This document shows, piece after piece, positions 20,875-29,702 of a stretch of DNA of 64,000 nucleotides. This DNA is from Leptospira soteropolitanensis (lineage in GTDB: Bacteria > Spirochaetota > Leptospiria > Leptospirales > Leptospiraceae). Location of the stretch: contig NZ_JAMQPN010000002.1 in NCBI RefSeq assembly GCF_026151655.1, positions 620,001 to 684,000 on the forward strand, read 5' to 3'. The position numbers and the translations under genes are program-made. The notes under the pieces were generated by a model. It was given only the letters and a program-made list of their open reading frames with translations. It was not told where the DNA came from and made no database searches. Every line of letters begins with the position of its first letter. The stretch's first letter is position 1.

Positions 20875-22194
20875 ATGAATAGCGACGCCTTTATGGAATA
20901 TGCCTTTATCGTCATGGTCGCACTGATAGGGATCGAAATCTTTGTTTCCTACATCAAAGGCAAACAATACTACCGGTTAAACGTTCTCATTGCTGATGTC
21001 AGCACAGGTGTGATCTTCGCATTGATTGGAGTGGTCATCCTCCTCGGTGCTCTCTATGTTTACGACAAAATAGAGACAAATTTTTCGCTCTCCGCCTTAG
21101 GTTATCATTTTTTTCCTTTGGAAAGTCCGTTTCAATTCTCCTCTAGTTTTTCTGTGAACTGGCAGGCACTGGGAGCATGGACTTTTGCCGTTGTTTTTGC
21201 AGATTTTGTTTATTACTGGTTTCATAGACATTGCCACGAAATCAATTTGTTTTGGGCCACTCATGTTACTCACCACTCCACACAAGAAATGAATTTGTCT
21301 GTTGCGTTTCGTGGAAATGGACTCCAAAGAATATTCGAATATATTTATTTTCTATCAATGGCCCTTCTTGGAATTCCTTGGGAGATGTTTTTACTCAGCC
21401 ATAGAATTCTAAAAGTGTATCAGTTTGTGGTTCATACTCGTTTTGTGGGCAAACTGGGATTTTTAGAAGAGTTTATGGTGACACCATCCAACCATAGGGT
21501 CCACCACGGTGTGCAAAAAAAATACATCGACCGAAACCACGGCGGAATCTTTATCATTTGGGATCGGATGTTTGGATCGTTTGAATGGGAAACGGAAGAA
21601 CCAATCTACGGATTGACAAAACCTGTTAACTCTTTCAACCCTATCACAGTCAACTTACATGTGTTTAAGGACATGTTTTTTCAAATTCTGGAATGCAAAT
21701 CTTTTGGTGATGTTTTTAAAACAATATTTGGACCTCCAGGTTGGAAACCAAGTTATCTAATCACGAGTGCAGACGAAACCCCAGAACCTACAAAAATTCT
21801 AAAATATGATCCCAAACCTCCAATGGGTGTGATGATCTATGTGGCACTACAGGCCGCTGTTCTTATGGCTGTGGGTCTTGTGATTTGGAAAGTTGCCAAA
21901 ATCAATTTGGAGAAAGATATGGTGACACTTGGAATTCTATCCGTTGTCATCATCTTTAGTTTGTTTTCGATTGATCGAACTATGGAAATGAAACGATGGT
22001 CACGAAGAACAGAAGTGGTACGAAACGTATTATTTATTCTGGCTTTTGTTGCGGCTTTAGTTTACTCCAATATTCCTAATATTGAAATTTTTGCCATCCC
22101 ACTCATAGGCCTCTCGTTTGTATCCCTTGTTTGGATTGTTATCAAACGAAAGACCTTCTTTGATCTCAGTAATATTTCTAATACTTGGTATTAG
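20875..22194 (+). CDS. Sterol desaturase/fatty acid hydroxylase family di-iron protein
   Basis: 439-residue membrane protein. The eight-histidine di-iron site is spread over HRHCH, HVTHH and HRVHH, and the order matches the fatty acid hydroxylase superfamily. The length and an extra C-terminal membrane domain (four helices after residue 310) resemble alkylglycerol monooxygenase-type members, which cleave ether lipids or hydroxylate lipids. GAGGAAAA precedes ATG20875. The last 17 nt overlap the convergent sulfatase gene. The substrate is inferred to be a lipid. Confidence 0.82.
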   Translation: MNSDAFMEYAFIVMVALIGIEIFVSYIKGKQYYRLNVLIADVSTGVIFALIGVVILLGALYVYDKIETNFSLSALGYHFFPLESPFQFSSSFSVNWQALGAWTFAVVFADFVYYWFHRHCHEINLFWATHVTHHSTQEMNLSVAFRGNGLQRIFEYIYFLSMALLGIPWEMFLLSHRILKVYQFVVHTRFVGKLGFLEEFMVTPSNHRVHHGVQKKYIDRNHGGIFIIWDRMFGSFEWETEEPIYGLTKPVNSFNPITVNLHVFKDMFFQILECKSFGDVFKTIFGPPGWKPSYLITSADETPEPTKILKYDPKPPMGVMIYVALQAAVLMAVGLVIWKVAKINLEKDMVTLGILSVVIIFSLFSIDRTMEMKRWSRRTEVVRNVLFILAFVAALVYSNIPNIEIFAIPLIGLSFVSLVWIVIKRKTFFDLSNISNTWY

Positions 22195-24172
22195 TTTTTA
22201 TCTCTTTTAAAACGGACTCCGAAGGGAACAATTTGTTCGATTTCAGGAGTTCGTCCCCTAAGTTCAAAAATGCTTTTGTTTTATCCCCATGTTTTTTGCA
22301 TAAATTGATATCCTTGTAACAAAGCCCCAAATCCACAAACGGTGGTTTGATGGTTTTTGTTTCTCCTTGCCCACCAGTTACTGATTGGTAATACAAAAAA
22401 TCATCTTCAATCCATCCAAAGATATTCCCATACGCAAAATAAGCAGAAGAACCTTTTACTTTTCTTAAATCACGACCCATCACACTAAAGTAAACTTCCC
22501 TTTCCATAAACCCAAGGATTGTGGGAATCAAATCAAGTTGCGAAGTGATATCTTCCCTAAGTTCTGGTTTGATTTTTCCCGGCGCATAAATCAGAAGGGG
22601 GACATTTCTGTCTTCATAATAATTTAGAAACCGGTGGTGACTATGATCAGAAACAAAAAAGAAAATCGTATCTTTAAAGTAAGGAGCTTTTTTTGCTTTT
22701 TCCATATATCCGTTCAATGCAAAATCCGCATAATGCAAAACATTTAAGTATTCACTGTCTTGTGTGGTGGATTCAAACAAACGAAACTTTTCTTCAGGCA
22801 CCTTATAAGGATAATGTGTGGTTCCTGTATGGATCACAGAGACAATCGGTTTTTCTGGTTTTACATTCAGGAGGCGTTTGTGCATGGCATCGAGTGATGC
22901 TTCATCCAAATAACTCCAAGGCCCTGTTTTGTATTCCGGATTTTTTTCTAACTCCGTTTTACCAACAAGAGTATCAAACCCCCAATGGTACATGATACTA
23001 CCTTTGTTATTAAAACTAAGATCGGTTCCCGTTACAAATAAAGTTTCATACCCTATGGTTTTTGCGATATTCCCAAGGCCTGAAAAACGATTGAGGATTT
23101 GCGGAGTGCGAACGGCAGTGAGACCCGGCCTGTCAGGAATTCCACCCATCAGTGCCATAAGGCCATTTGTGGTTCTTCCCCCACTGGCAAAAAAGTTTTT
23201 AAAGAACATTCCTTGGCGAATGAGTTGGTTAAAGTAAGGTGTGACAACCTTTCCATCCACCTTCCCCGTTCCAATGATATCGATAAACTTTCCTGTCCAA
23301 CCTTCGAGAACCACAACCACAATATGTGGCAAAGGTTTTGTCGTATTAACCATTGTTTTACGAAGGAGAGGGTATTCTACACTCACGAAACTGGCACCAG
23401 GATAATTCACTTCCTTTTGGACAATGGCACTTGCCTCTGCCAACTTCATATAGTGGCGGTCATCGACTTTGGTCATCTTCAGGTCCGTGATGACGGTAAA
23501 TCCAGGATTTAAAACCAAATCGTTGATGATGGTTTCTTTGGTAATGATGGCATCACTTGTGCGAAGGGGACTCGTTTGGACTCCCCCACGAATTCCAAGG
23601 ACAAGAAGTGCAAGCACCACAAGAAACTGAAGCCCTGCCCATTTGTAATGTAGGTTTACATGAGAATAGGGAAACTTGGATTGGATTTTGTAAATTCCAA
23701 ACCCAATTCCGGAAATCACAAGGATTCCTAGTAAAAATAGGAAAGGATTTTGGGAAAAAGCAGATCCAACAAGTGGCAACATCTCAAACCCAAGATAAGC
23801 AAAGGCCTCGTATCCCAAATGTTTGTTTCCGTTTTCATAATAAATCAAATCTGCAATGAGAAGAAATAGCAGCAGAATAATAAAAATTACAGGTAAGGTT
23901 CGCCAAACTGCCCTATATATTTTATTGCGATTAAAAAAATGTAAACTTGAATACAGTAAACTGACACCAAGTAACACACATAAGACGGAAATATCAAACC
24001 GAGCCCCTTTTACGAAAGCTTTTAATAGAATCCAAGTTGATTTATCATGAATCCTATAGGAATACATGGTAAAAAAAGCGACACGATAAATGGTAAGAAA
24101 TACAATCCCAAGACCCGCAAGGAGTAAATGAAACCGAATGTAAAACGGCAATTTAGAAAATAGTTTTTTCAT
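22178..24172 (-). CDS. LTA synthase-like sulfatase (phosphoglycerol/phosphoethanolamine transferase type)
   Basis: 664 residues: five N-terminal membrane helices and a periplasmic alkaline-phosphatase-fold domain. VVVVLEGWTGK holds the metal Glu, GGRTTNGLMALMGG the probable catalytic Thr, and FFFVSDHSHHRF the Asp-His metal ligands. In Gram-negative bacteria this family usually decorates glucans, lipid A or envelope polymers with phospholipid head groups. The gene converges on the desaturase-like gene with a 17-nt overlap. Confidence 0.85.
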   Translation of the reverse strand: MKKLFSKLPFYIRFHLLLAGLGIVFLTIYRVAFFTMYSYRIHDKSTWILLKAFVKGARFDISVLCVLLGVSLLYSSLHFFNRNKIYRAVWRTLPVIFIILLLFLLIADLIYYENGNKHLGYEAFAYLGFEMLPLVGSAFSQNPFLFLLGILVISGIGFGIYKIQSKFPYSHVNLHYKWAGLQFLVVLALLVLGIRGGVQTSPLRTSDAIITKETIINDLVLNPGFTVITDLKMTKVDDRHYMKLAEASAIVQKEVNYPGASFVSVEYPLLRKTMVNTTKPLPHIVVVVLEGWTGKFIDIIGTGKVDGKVVTPYFNQLIRQGMFFKNFFASGGRTTNGLMALMGGIPDRPGLTAVRTPQILNRFSGLGNIAKTIGYETLFVTGTDLSFNNKGSIMYHWGFDTLVGKTELEKNPEYKTGPWSYLDEASLDAMHKRLLNVKPEKPIVSVIHTGTTHYPYKVPEEKFRLFESTTQDSEYLNVLHYADFALNGYMEKAKKAPYFKDTIFFFVSDHSHHRFLNYYEDRNVPLLIYAPGKIKPELREDITSQLDLIPTILGFMEREVYFSVMGRDLRKVKGSSAYFAYGNIFGWIEDDFLYYQSVTGGQGETKTIKPPFVDLGLCYKDINLCKKHGDKTKAFLNLGDELLKSNKLFPSESVLKEIKTNTKY

Positions 24173-24241
24173 AAATAAAACTTAGAGTAACTTCCATAAA
24201 ACTAAAATAGATGAATCCGCAGGTCTTTGATCACTGTACAG

Positions 24242-25477
24242 TTATGGTTTTACCATTTTATAAATGGTTCCTGATTGGTAATCTGCCACAAAAATTTCCC
24301 CATCATTGTCCCGTCCAAATGTGGGAATGAGTAAGTTCCATTTTCCAAGAGCGATCGTTTCTGTGACCTTGGTATTTTCTCCAGGTTTTGGCACAGGGAT
24401 GGCCCATATTTTACCTTGGATAAAATCTCCAAAAACATACATTCCTTTTAAATCAGGAATGGCAGATCCCGTGTAAACGTATCCACCTGTGATGGATTGA
24501 CCTTCGTCTCTGCCATATTCATAAAAAGGAGGTTCGTATAGTGCCGTATTACAACCGTCAGTAAAACAATGAAAACCTTCGGTTTGGTTCCAACCATAGT
24601 TTTTACCGGATAAAATGATATCCACTTCTTCGTATGCATCTTGTCCCACATCAGCAACAAGCAAACGTCCGTCAGGCGAAAAACTCATCCGCCAAGGATT
24701 TCGAATCCCATAAGCAAACGTTTCCGGAGCAAATCCCGCTTTTCCAACAAAAGGATTATCGGAAGGGACGGAATACGTTTTTTTTAAGTTTGGATCTGGT
24801 ATGGGACTAATTCTTAAAATAGAACCAAGAAGAGTATTGGGATTTTGTCCGTTGTTTTTCGGATCAGCTCTCCAACCGCCATCCCCAAGCCCAATGTATA
24901 AATGTCCATCTGGGCCAAATGCCAACTGCCCTCCATTGTGGTTAGGATAAGGTTGCTCCACTTGCAATAACACCCGTTCGTTTGTAAGTTTCATGCTATC
25001 GAAATCGGTTGGATTTTCTACTACCCATTCGGAAACGATGGTGACATCTTTACTGCCAATTGACTTTACATAGTTTGTGTATAACTTTGGTTGTTTGGGA
25101 AATTTAGGATGAAAGGTGAGGCCAAGTAAACCCTCTTCGCTGTCTGTGATCACAGGAAATTTCGCAAGCACCCTACTTGTTTTTTTCTCCCTATGAAAAA
25201 GTATCATATCCCCTGTTTTTTCCAGTGCGAATAAAAAGGGACTGTCACCCGGTGGGAACTGGATGTCTGTTGGCTCTTTTACCTTCACCACTTCTTGTAA
25301 GGAAATAGCAACTTGTTTGCGACTGGAATCGACACCGATAAAAAGAGGTTTGGATCCGAGCACCTGGCCATCGGTTTCATACTTTTTATTGTAATTTTTC
25401 ATTACACCGCGAATCAAATCGTCGCAAGAAAAAGTCATGGAAAGAAAGGAAAACAAAACAAAGATTTGGATTTTCAT
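24242..25477 (-). CDS. PQQ-dependent sugar dehydrogenase-like lipoprotein (Asd/YliI type)
   Basis: 411 residues from ATG25477. Signal peptide IFVLFSFLSMTFSC makes it a lipoprotein. Beta-propeller with soluble aldose dehydrogenase motifs: EEGLLGLTFHPKF, PYPNHNGGQLAFGPDGHLYIGLGDGG (catalytic His region), YGIRNPWRMSFSP, DVGQDAYEEVDI and GGYVYTG. It would oxidise aldoses in the periplasm using PQQ, if PQQ is made or imported. The start is chosen because the signal peptide begins there; 17 in-frame upstream codons add nothing signal-like. Divergent from the TMEM220-like gene. Confidence 0.85.
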   Translation of the reverse strand: MKIQIFVLFSFLSMTFSCDDLIRGVMKNYNKKYETDGQVLGSKPLFIGVDSSRKQVAISLQEVVKVKEPTDIQFPPGDSPFLFALEKTGDMILFHREKKTSRVLAKFPVITDSEEGLLGLTFHPKFPKQPKLYTNYVKSIGSKDVTIVSEWVVENPTDFDSMKLTNERVLLQVEQPYPNHNGGQLAFGPDGHLYIGLGDGGWRADPKNNGQNPNTLLGSILRISPIPDPNLKKTYSVPSDNPFVGKAGFAPETFAYGIRNPWRMSFSPDGRLLVADVGQDAYEEVDIILSGKNYGWNQTEGFHCFTDGCNTALYEPPFYEYGRDEGQSITGGYVYTGSAIPDLKGMYVFGDFIQGKIWAIPVPKPGENTKVTETIALGKWNLLIPTFGRDNDGEIFVADYQSGTIYKMVKP

Positions 25478-25549
25478 ACTACTAAAGGTTCCCTCATTAA
25501 GATAATTGGCTTGGATTTCTCTCCGCAATCAAAAAACTTAACCGCATCT

Positions 25550-25852
25550 ATGAAACTCTTTCGAATCCTTTGTATTCCCGTTTTTCTCTACTTTGCTTAT
25601 TTGCAATTGAACGATCCTGATCCTTACCTTTGGTTTCCCATTTATGCGTTTGTGGCGCTCATCGCCCTTGCCAGTTTGTTTTACCCCGTTCCCAAGTTTG
25701 TGGGATGGATTCTCATACCCATTTATCTTGTTTTAGCAGGATATTATTTTGCTCACAGCCCGTATTTTGGGATGGAAGTGGAAGAAGTGAGAGAATTTTT
25801 GGGATTACTGATTGCTAGTGCAGCGGTAGCACTTCTCGTTTTTAAGAAATAA
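25550..25852 (+). CDS. TMEM220-family small membrane protein
   Basis: 100 residues with about four membrane helices. The family motif YLQLNDPDPYLWFPIY is near the N-terminus (residues 17-32). Function unknown in bacteria. ATG25550 is the first codon that gives a family-like start; the open frame extends upstream through the antisense of the dehydrogenase signal peptide and is not needed. Confidence 0.8.
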   Translation: MKLFRILCIPVFLYFAYLQLNDPDPYLWFPIYAFVALIALASLFYPVPKFVGWILIPIYLVLAGYYFAHSPYFGMEVEEVREFLGLLIASAAVALLVFKK

Positions 25853-25934
25853 AAACCATTCGGTTTCCAACTTTACCGGTAGTTCTTTTTCCTTTGTGAA
25901 AGGAACGGGAAGAAATACAAAAAGGGATCTAAGA

Positions 25935-25969
25935 GAAAATGGATTGCCGAAATTTATTTTTCGGCAATC
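25935..25969 (-). terminator. Hairpin overlapping the sufB stop codon, probable terminator
   Basis: Exact 11-bp stem GATTGCCGAAA / TTTCGGCAATC with a 6-nt loop. The left arm (minus strand) is the end of the sufB coding sequence and the TAA stop lies in the loop. It is followed by CATTTTCTCTT, a moderately U-rich tail. Confidence 0.6.
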
Positions 25970-27348
25970 ACCTTTCCATCTTCTAATATCATTTTGATAA
26001 GTTTTGTCATCTCAACAGAATACTCCACATCTAAATGTTTGGTGACCCCTTCACAAAATCCATTGATGATGAGTAACTTCGCATCATCTTCAGACATCCC
26101 GCGGGATTGGAGGTAAAACAATTGGTCGTCATCAATTTTGGAGACAGTGGCTTCATAATTCAATGTGCCCTCTTCTCCTGATACATCATTGTAAGGATAT
26201 GCATGTGACTGAGAACGGTTATCCATCATCAGTCCATCACATTTGATATGGCTATACGAACCCTTGCTAGATGGTTCAAACTTTACAAGACCGCGGTAGG
26301 AATTGATTCCTCCATCTAAGGCCACACCTTTGGCTAGGATATTAGAACGGGTGTTTTTTCCGACATGGATGATCCGAGCTCCCGTATCTTGCACTTGCCC
26401 ACTTCCAGCAAAGGCTAAAGACAAAACATCTCCTGTCGAATGATCCCCTTGTAAAATGATCCCTGGGTATTTGATTGTATTGGCACCGATGTTACAATCT
26501 GTCCAAGTGATGTGAGCTGCTTCTTCGCAGATCCCCCGTTTCACAGTCCAATTGTACATATTCTTTTTCCAATTTTGAATGGTGGTATAAAAGATTTTAG
26601 AATTCTTTTTGGCAACAAGCTCTACCACTGCCGTGTGGAAGTTAGTTCCTTTGTCTTGGACAGAAGTACAACCTTCGCTATATTCCAAATGAGCTCCTTC
26701 ATCGGCAATGAGAAGTGTGCGTTCATATTGTCCGGAACTAGCAGCTGTTACTTTAAAGTAAGCCTGAAGAGGCATGGGAGTTTTGACTCCCTTAGGAATA
26801 TAAGCAAAGGATCCACCGCTAAAAACACAAGAGTTCAGCGCCGAAAACTTATTATCACCAATGGTGACTACAGTTCCCAAATATTCTCGAACCAGTTCTG
26901 GGTATTCCCTGATGGCGGTATCAATGTCACAAAAAAGAATTCCTAAATCAGTGAGTTCTTTTTTGACATTGGCATATATGGTTTCGGAATCGTTCATGGT
27001 TTCGATTCCGGCAAGGTATTTCCTTTCGTGTTCGGGAATTCCTAATTTTTCAAAACTACGTAGGATTTCGGGATCCACTTCGTCCCAAGATTTTTTCTTT
27101 TTTTGGTTGGAACCTACGTAATGTACATAGTCATCAATATTGATCTGAAATTGCGGAATGAATCCCCAAGTCGGCATTGGTTTCTGTTCATAAACTTCAA
27201 AAGCCTTTAAACGAAATTCCGCAAGCCAACTTGGTTCATTTTTAATATGGGAAATGGATTCAACAACCTTACGAGTGAGTCCCTTTGGAAAGTTATCAGG
27301 TTTGTAAAATTCTAAGGAAACCTTGTCTAAGCCAGCTGTTGATTCCAT
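25954..27348 (-). CDS. sufB: Fe-S cluster assembly protein SufB
   Basis: 464 residues, beta-helical SufB/SufD family. Diagnostic segments: [57 protein letters not shown] and [20 protein letters not shown] near the C-terminus. With SufC and SufD it scaffolds [4Fe-4S] cluster assembly in the cytoplasm; sufC/sufD are not adjacent here. AAGGGAG precedes ATG27348. The next gene upstream is a peroxiredoxin, fitting oxidative-stress coupling. Confidence 0.93.
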   Translation of the reverse strand: MESTAGLDKVSLEFYKPDNFPKGLTRKVVESISHIKNEPSWLAEFRLKAFEVYEQKPMPTWGFIPQFQINIDDYVHYVGSNQKKKKSWDEVDPEILRSFEKLGIPEHERKYLAGIETMNDSETIYANVKKELTDLGILFCDIDTAIREYPELVREYLGTVVTIGDNKFSALNSCVFSGGSFAYIPKGVKTPMPLQAYFKVTAASSGQYERTLLIADEGAHLEYSEGCTSVQDKGTNFHTAVVELVAKKNSKIFYTTIQNWKKNMYNWTVKRGICEEAAHITWTDCNIGANTIKYPGIILQGDHSTGDVLSLAFAGSGQVQDTGARIIHVGKNTRSNILAKGVALDGGINSYRGLVKFEPSSKGSYSHIKCDGLMMDNRSQSHAYPYNDVSGEEGTLNYEATVSKIDDDQLFYLQSRGMSEDDAKLLIINGFCEGVTKHLDVEYSVEMTKLIKMILEDGKVIAEK

Positions 27349-27383
27349 TGTTTCTCCCTTCTCTACTTGTAGAGAATACTAAA

Positions 27384-27977
27384 TTAATTTACAGAAGCGA
27401 AGTAAGCTTTGGATCCAGTAGGATCAGCTTTCATCGTTTTCTTTCCTTCGTCCCAGTTCGCAGGGCAAACTTCACCGTGTTTTTCCACAAATTGGAAAGC
27501 TTTGATCAGGCGAAGAGCTTCTTCAATGTTACGTCCTACTGGTAGGTCGTTAACAGTTGCTTGGCGGATAACTCCCGTTGGATCGATGATAAAAGTTCCG
27601 CGTAACGCAACTCCTGCATCAGGACCAGACTCAATAAGAACTCCAAAAGACTTTGCAATTTCCTTTGTTTTGTCAGCGATGAGTGGGTATTTGATCTCTC
27701 CAATACCACCTTCTTTTCTGGCAGTTTTTTTCCAAGCTAAGTGTGAAAATTCGCTATCAACAGAAACGCCCAAAACTTCAGCTCCGATCTTTTTAAAATC
27801 TTCGAGTTTTGCATCGTATTCAATAATTTCTGTCGGACATACAAATGTAAAATCGAGTGGATAGAAAAACAGAACCACCCATTTTCCTTTGTAATCTGAC
27901 AATTTGATTTCTTTAAAACTGTCCCCGATGACAGCGGTTGCTTTAAAATCTGGGGCATGTGATGTCACTTGTGGCAT
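27384..27977 (-). CDS. 2-Cys peroxiredoxin (AhpC/Tsa type)
   Basis: 197 residues. Peroxidatic Cys in DFTFVCPTE, resolving Cys in [18 protein letters not shown] (GGLG-type loop) present, so a typical decameric 2-Cys peroxiredoxin that reduces hydrogen and alkyl peroxides. Start at ATG27977 ([10 protein letters not shown]) is fixed by AAGGAG 8 nt upstream and by family length; the longer frame runs into the ABC-F gene. A PerR-like inverted repeat overlaps the ribosome-binding region. Confidence 0.93.
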   Translation of the reverse strand: MPQVTSHAPDFKATAVIGDSFKEIKLSDYKGKWVVLFFYPLDFTFVCPTEIIEYDAKLEDFKKIGAEVLGVSVDSEFSHLAWKKTARKEGGIGEIKYPLIADKTKEIAKSFGVLIESGPDAGVALRGTFIIDPTGVIRQATVNDLPVGRNIEEALRLIKAFQFVEKHGEVCPANWDEGKKTMKADPTGSKAYFASVN

Positions 27978-27988
27978 AAAGTCACTCC

Positions 27989-28003
27989 TTAGAATTATTC
28001 TAA
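27989..28003. promoter_or_regulatory. PerR-like box in front of the peroxiredoxin gene
   Basis: Perfect 7-1-7 inverted repeat TTAGAAT-T-ATTCTAA. It matches the PerR consensus TTATAATnATTATAA at 13 of 15 positions. It lies 11-26 nt upstream of the peroxiredoxin start and its distal arm touches the Shine-Dalgarno AAGGAG. PerR-type regulators repress peroxide defence genes in Leptospira; direct binding here is inferred. Confidence 0.7.
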
Positions 28004-28012
28004 GTACAATGA

Positions 28013-29521
28013 TTAGATTCTGTCTAGATGTTTTTGAACAACCGACAAGTTTTCCAAACACCATTCTTCCTTGGCCAATGTTTCTACAAATCTCCGGTCG
28101 TGACTGACCACCACAAGGGCAGAACCAAGTTTGGCCAGAGAAGTTTCTAAAGCTTCCAAAGATTTGAGATCTAAATGGTTAGTGGGTTCGTCTAATAAAA
28201 GTACCTCTGGACTTTTTTCCAGATGCAGTGCGAGGTAAAGTTTTTTCCCTTCTCCTGGACTGAGAGATTCTGATTCCGAAAACCGTTTGGGATCACTCCC
28301 TAGTCGGTGAATTCCCGAAAGCACTTTGGCCTTTTTCTCATCCGGCAAATTTTGAAATTCCCAAAGTAAAATGTTTAATTCGTTTTTTGAAAATTCCTGA
28401 GGCAGATACAAATAAGAAATTCCTTTCTCTTGGAAAGTTTTCACTAAATATCTGAGAAGTGTGGACTTACCTGCACCATTGGAGCCTGTGATGGCAATTT
28501 TTGAATCAGGAAGGATTACCAAATGGGAGGCAAGTGACAAAGACAGAATATCCATAGAGAGCGATTCACCATCAAACATAAATAAGGTGCTTCGTTTAGA
28601 AGGAACACTATTCCATAGAATTCCTAAATTTTCTTTTTCTGGAAGTTTGTCCCAAATTTGTTTTTCTTTTAGTTTGGAATGTTCGGTTCTTCTTTCGATT
28701 TGATTTTTCAATCGGCCTGCTTGGCCATCTTTACCAGTCACTCGGGCTAAGTTCTTTTTTTGCCTGCCGTCATGGTCATGAAGATCAAGTCCCTTCTTGG
28801 ATCTATGTTTATGAGAGAGACTTGCTTCTTCCCTTCTTCGTTTGAGTTCGGCATCCAGTTTTTTACGTTCCGTTTTTGCAATTTCCCAATTGTGAATCCT
28901 TTCTTCTGCTTCTCTTTCTATTTCTTTTTTGCCTTCGGAATAATTTCCTGGCCGCTGGGAAAAGAAATTTTTTTCTAAAAATACACAAGAGGTAACAATC
29001 TCATCTAACAAAGACCTGTCGTGGCTGATGAGGATTCCAATCCCTTGGTAATACAAAATGGCATTTCGAATGATTTGCTCAGTTTTGGAATCCAGATGAT
29101 TTGTGGGTTCATCTAAAATCAATACATCCGAATTTTTTGACAAAGCCATTGCCAAAAGAATCCTTCGTTTTTCACCAAAACTGAGAAACTCATAGTCCTC
29201 TACCGATTGCATTTTGATTTCGAGTAAACTCTTCCAAAATCCGGATTCTTTGGAATCATCGTAAAGAAAATAAGACAGTTCCTCTTCTGACATTTCGGTT
29301 CCTTGCGAAATCGAACAAACAAACTCGTTTCCCAAAACGATCCCTTTGTCAGGAAGGATCTCTCCACAAATGATTTTGGCTAGAGTGGATTTCCCACTTC
29401 CATTTTTTCCGACAATCCCAGTCCAACCTTTTGCGAAATGTAGGTTCAGATTTTGGAACAGAGGTTCCGACTGAGATTCGTATTGGTATGATACATTTTG
29501 AATGGTGATATGATGGGACAT
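28013..29521 (-). CDS. ABC-F family ATPase
   Basis: 502 residues with two ABC domains and no membrane helices. Walker [10 protein letters not shown] and GSNGAGKST, signatures LSFGE and LSPGE, Walker [12 protein letters not shown] and [11 protein letters not shown]. The interdomain linker is long, basic and helical ([22 protein letters not shown]). ABC-F proteins act on ribosomes, either rescuing stalled translation or protecting from antibiotics; which one cannot be told from sequence. ATG29521 has CAGGAG 8 nt upstream. The coding end is 9 nt from the PerR-like box. Confidence 0.85.
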   Translation of the reverse strand: MSHHITIQNVSYQYESQSEPLFQNLNLHFAKGWTGIVGKNGSGKSTLAKIICGEILPDKGIVLGNEFVCSISQGTEMSEEELSYFLYDDSKESGFWKSLLEIKMQSVEDYEFLSFGEKRRILLAMALSKNSDVLILDEPTNHLDSKTEQIIRNAILYYQGIGILISHDRSLLDEIVTSCVFLEKNFFSQRPGNYSEGKKEIEREAEERIHNWEIAKTERKKLDAELKRRREEASLSHKHRSKKGLDLHDHDGRQKKNLARVTGKDGQAGRLKNQIERRTEHSKLKEKQIWDKLPEKENLGILWNSVPSKRSTLFMFDGESLSMDILSLSLASHLVILPDSKIAITGSNGAGKSTLLRYLVKTFQEKGISYLYLPQEFSKNELNILLWEFQNLPDEKKAKVLSGIHRLGSDPKRFSESESLSPGEGKKLYLALHLEKSPEVLLLDEPTNHLDLKSLEALETSLAKLGSALVVVSHDRRFVETLAKEEWCLENLSVVQKHLDRI

Positions 29522-29702
29522 ACGACAAGCTCCTGTTTTTCCAAATAGGGAATAGGTAAGCATGTCTCGTCCTAAAGAGATTAGGAGAAGTGTGGATTTA
29601 GTATTTTATTTTGCTTACCTATTTGATTTAAGCCGCAATCTCATGGGAGTGTACCTCTACTACGTTTGTTAGACTGATAAAATATAATAAAGTTGTCAAT
29701 AG

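Noticed and set aside
29680..29700. TTGACA on the minus strand and TATAAT on the plus strand upstream of the large disordered protein
   Set aside because: No partner hexamer at a usable spacing on either strand.
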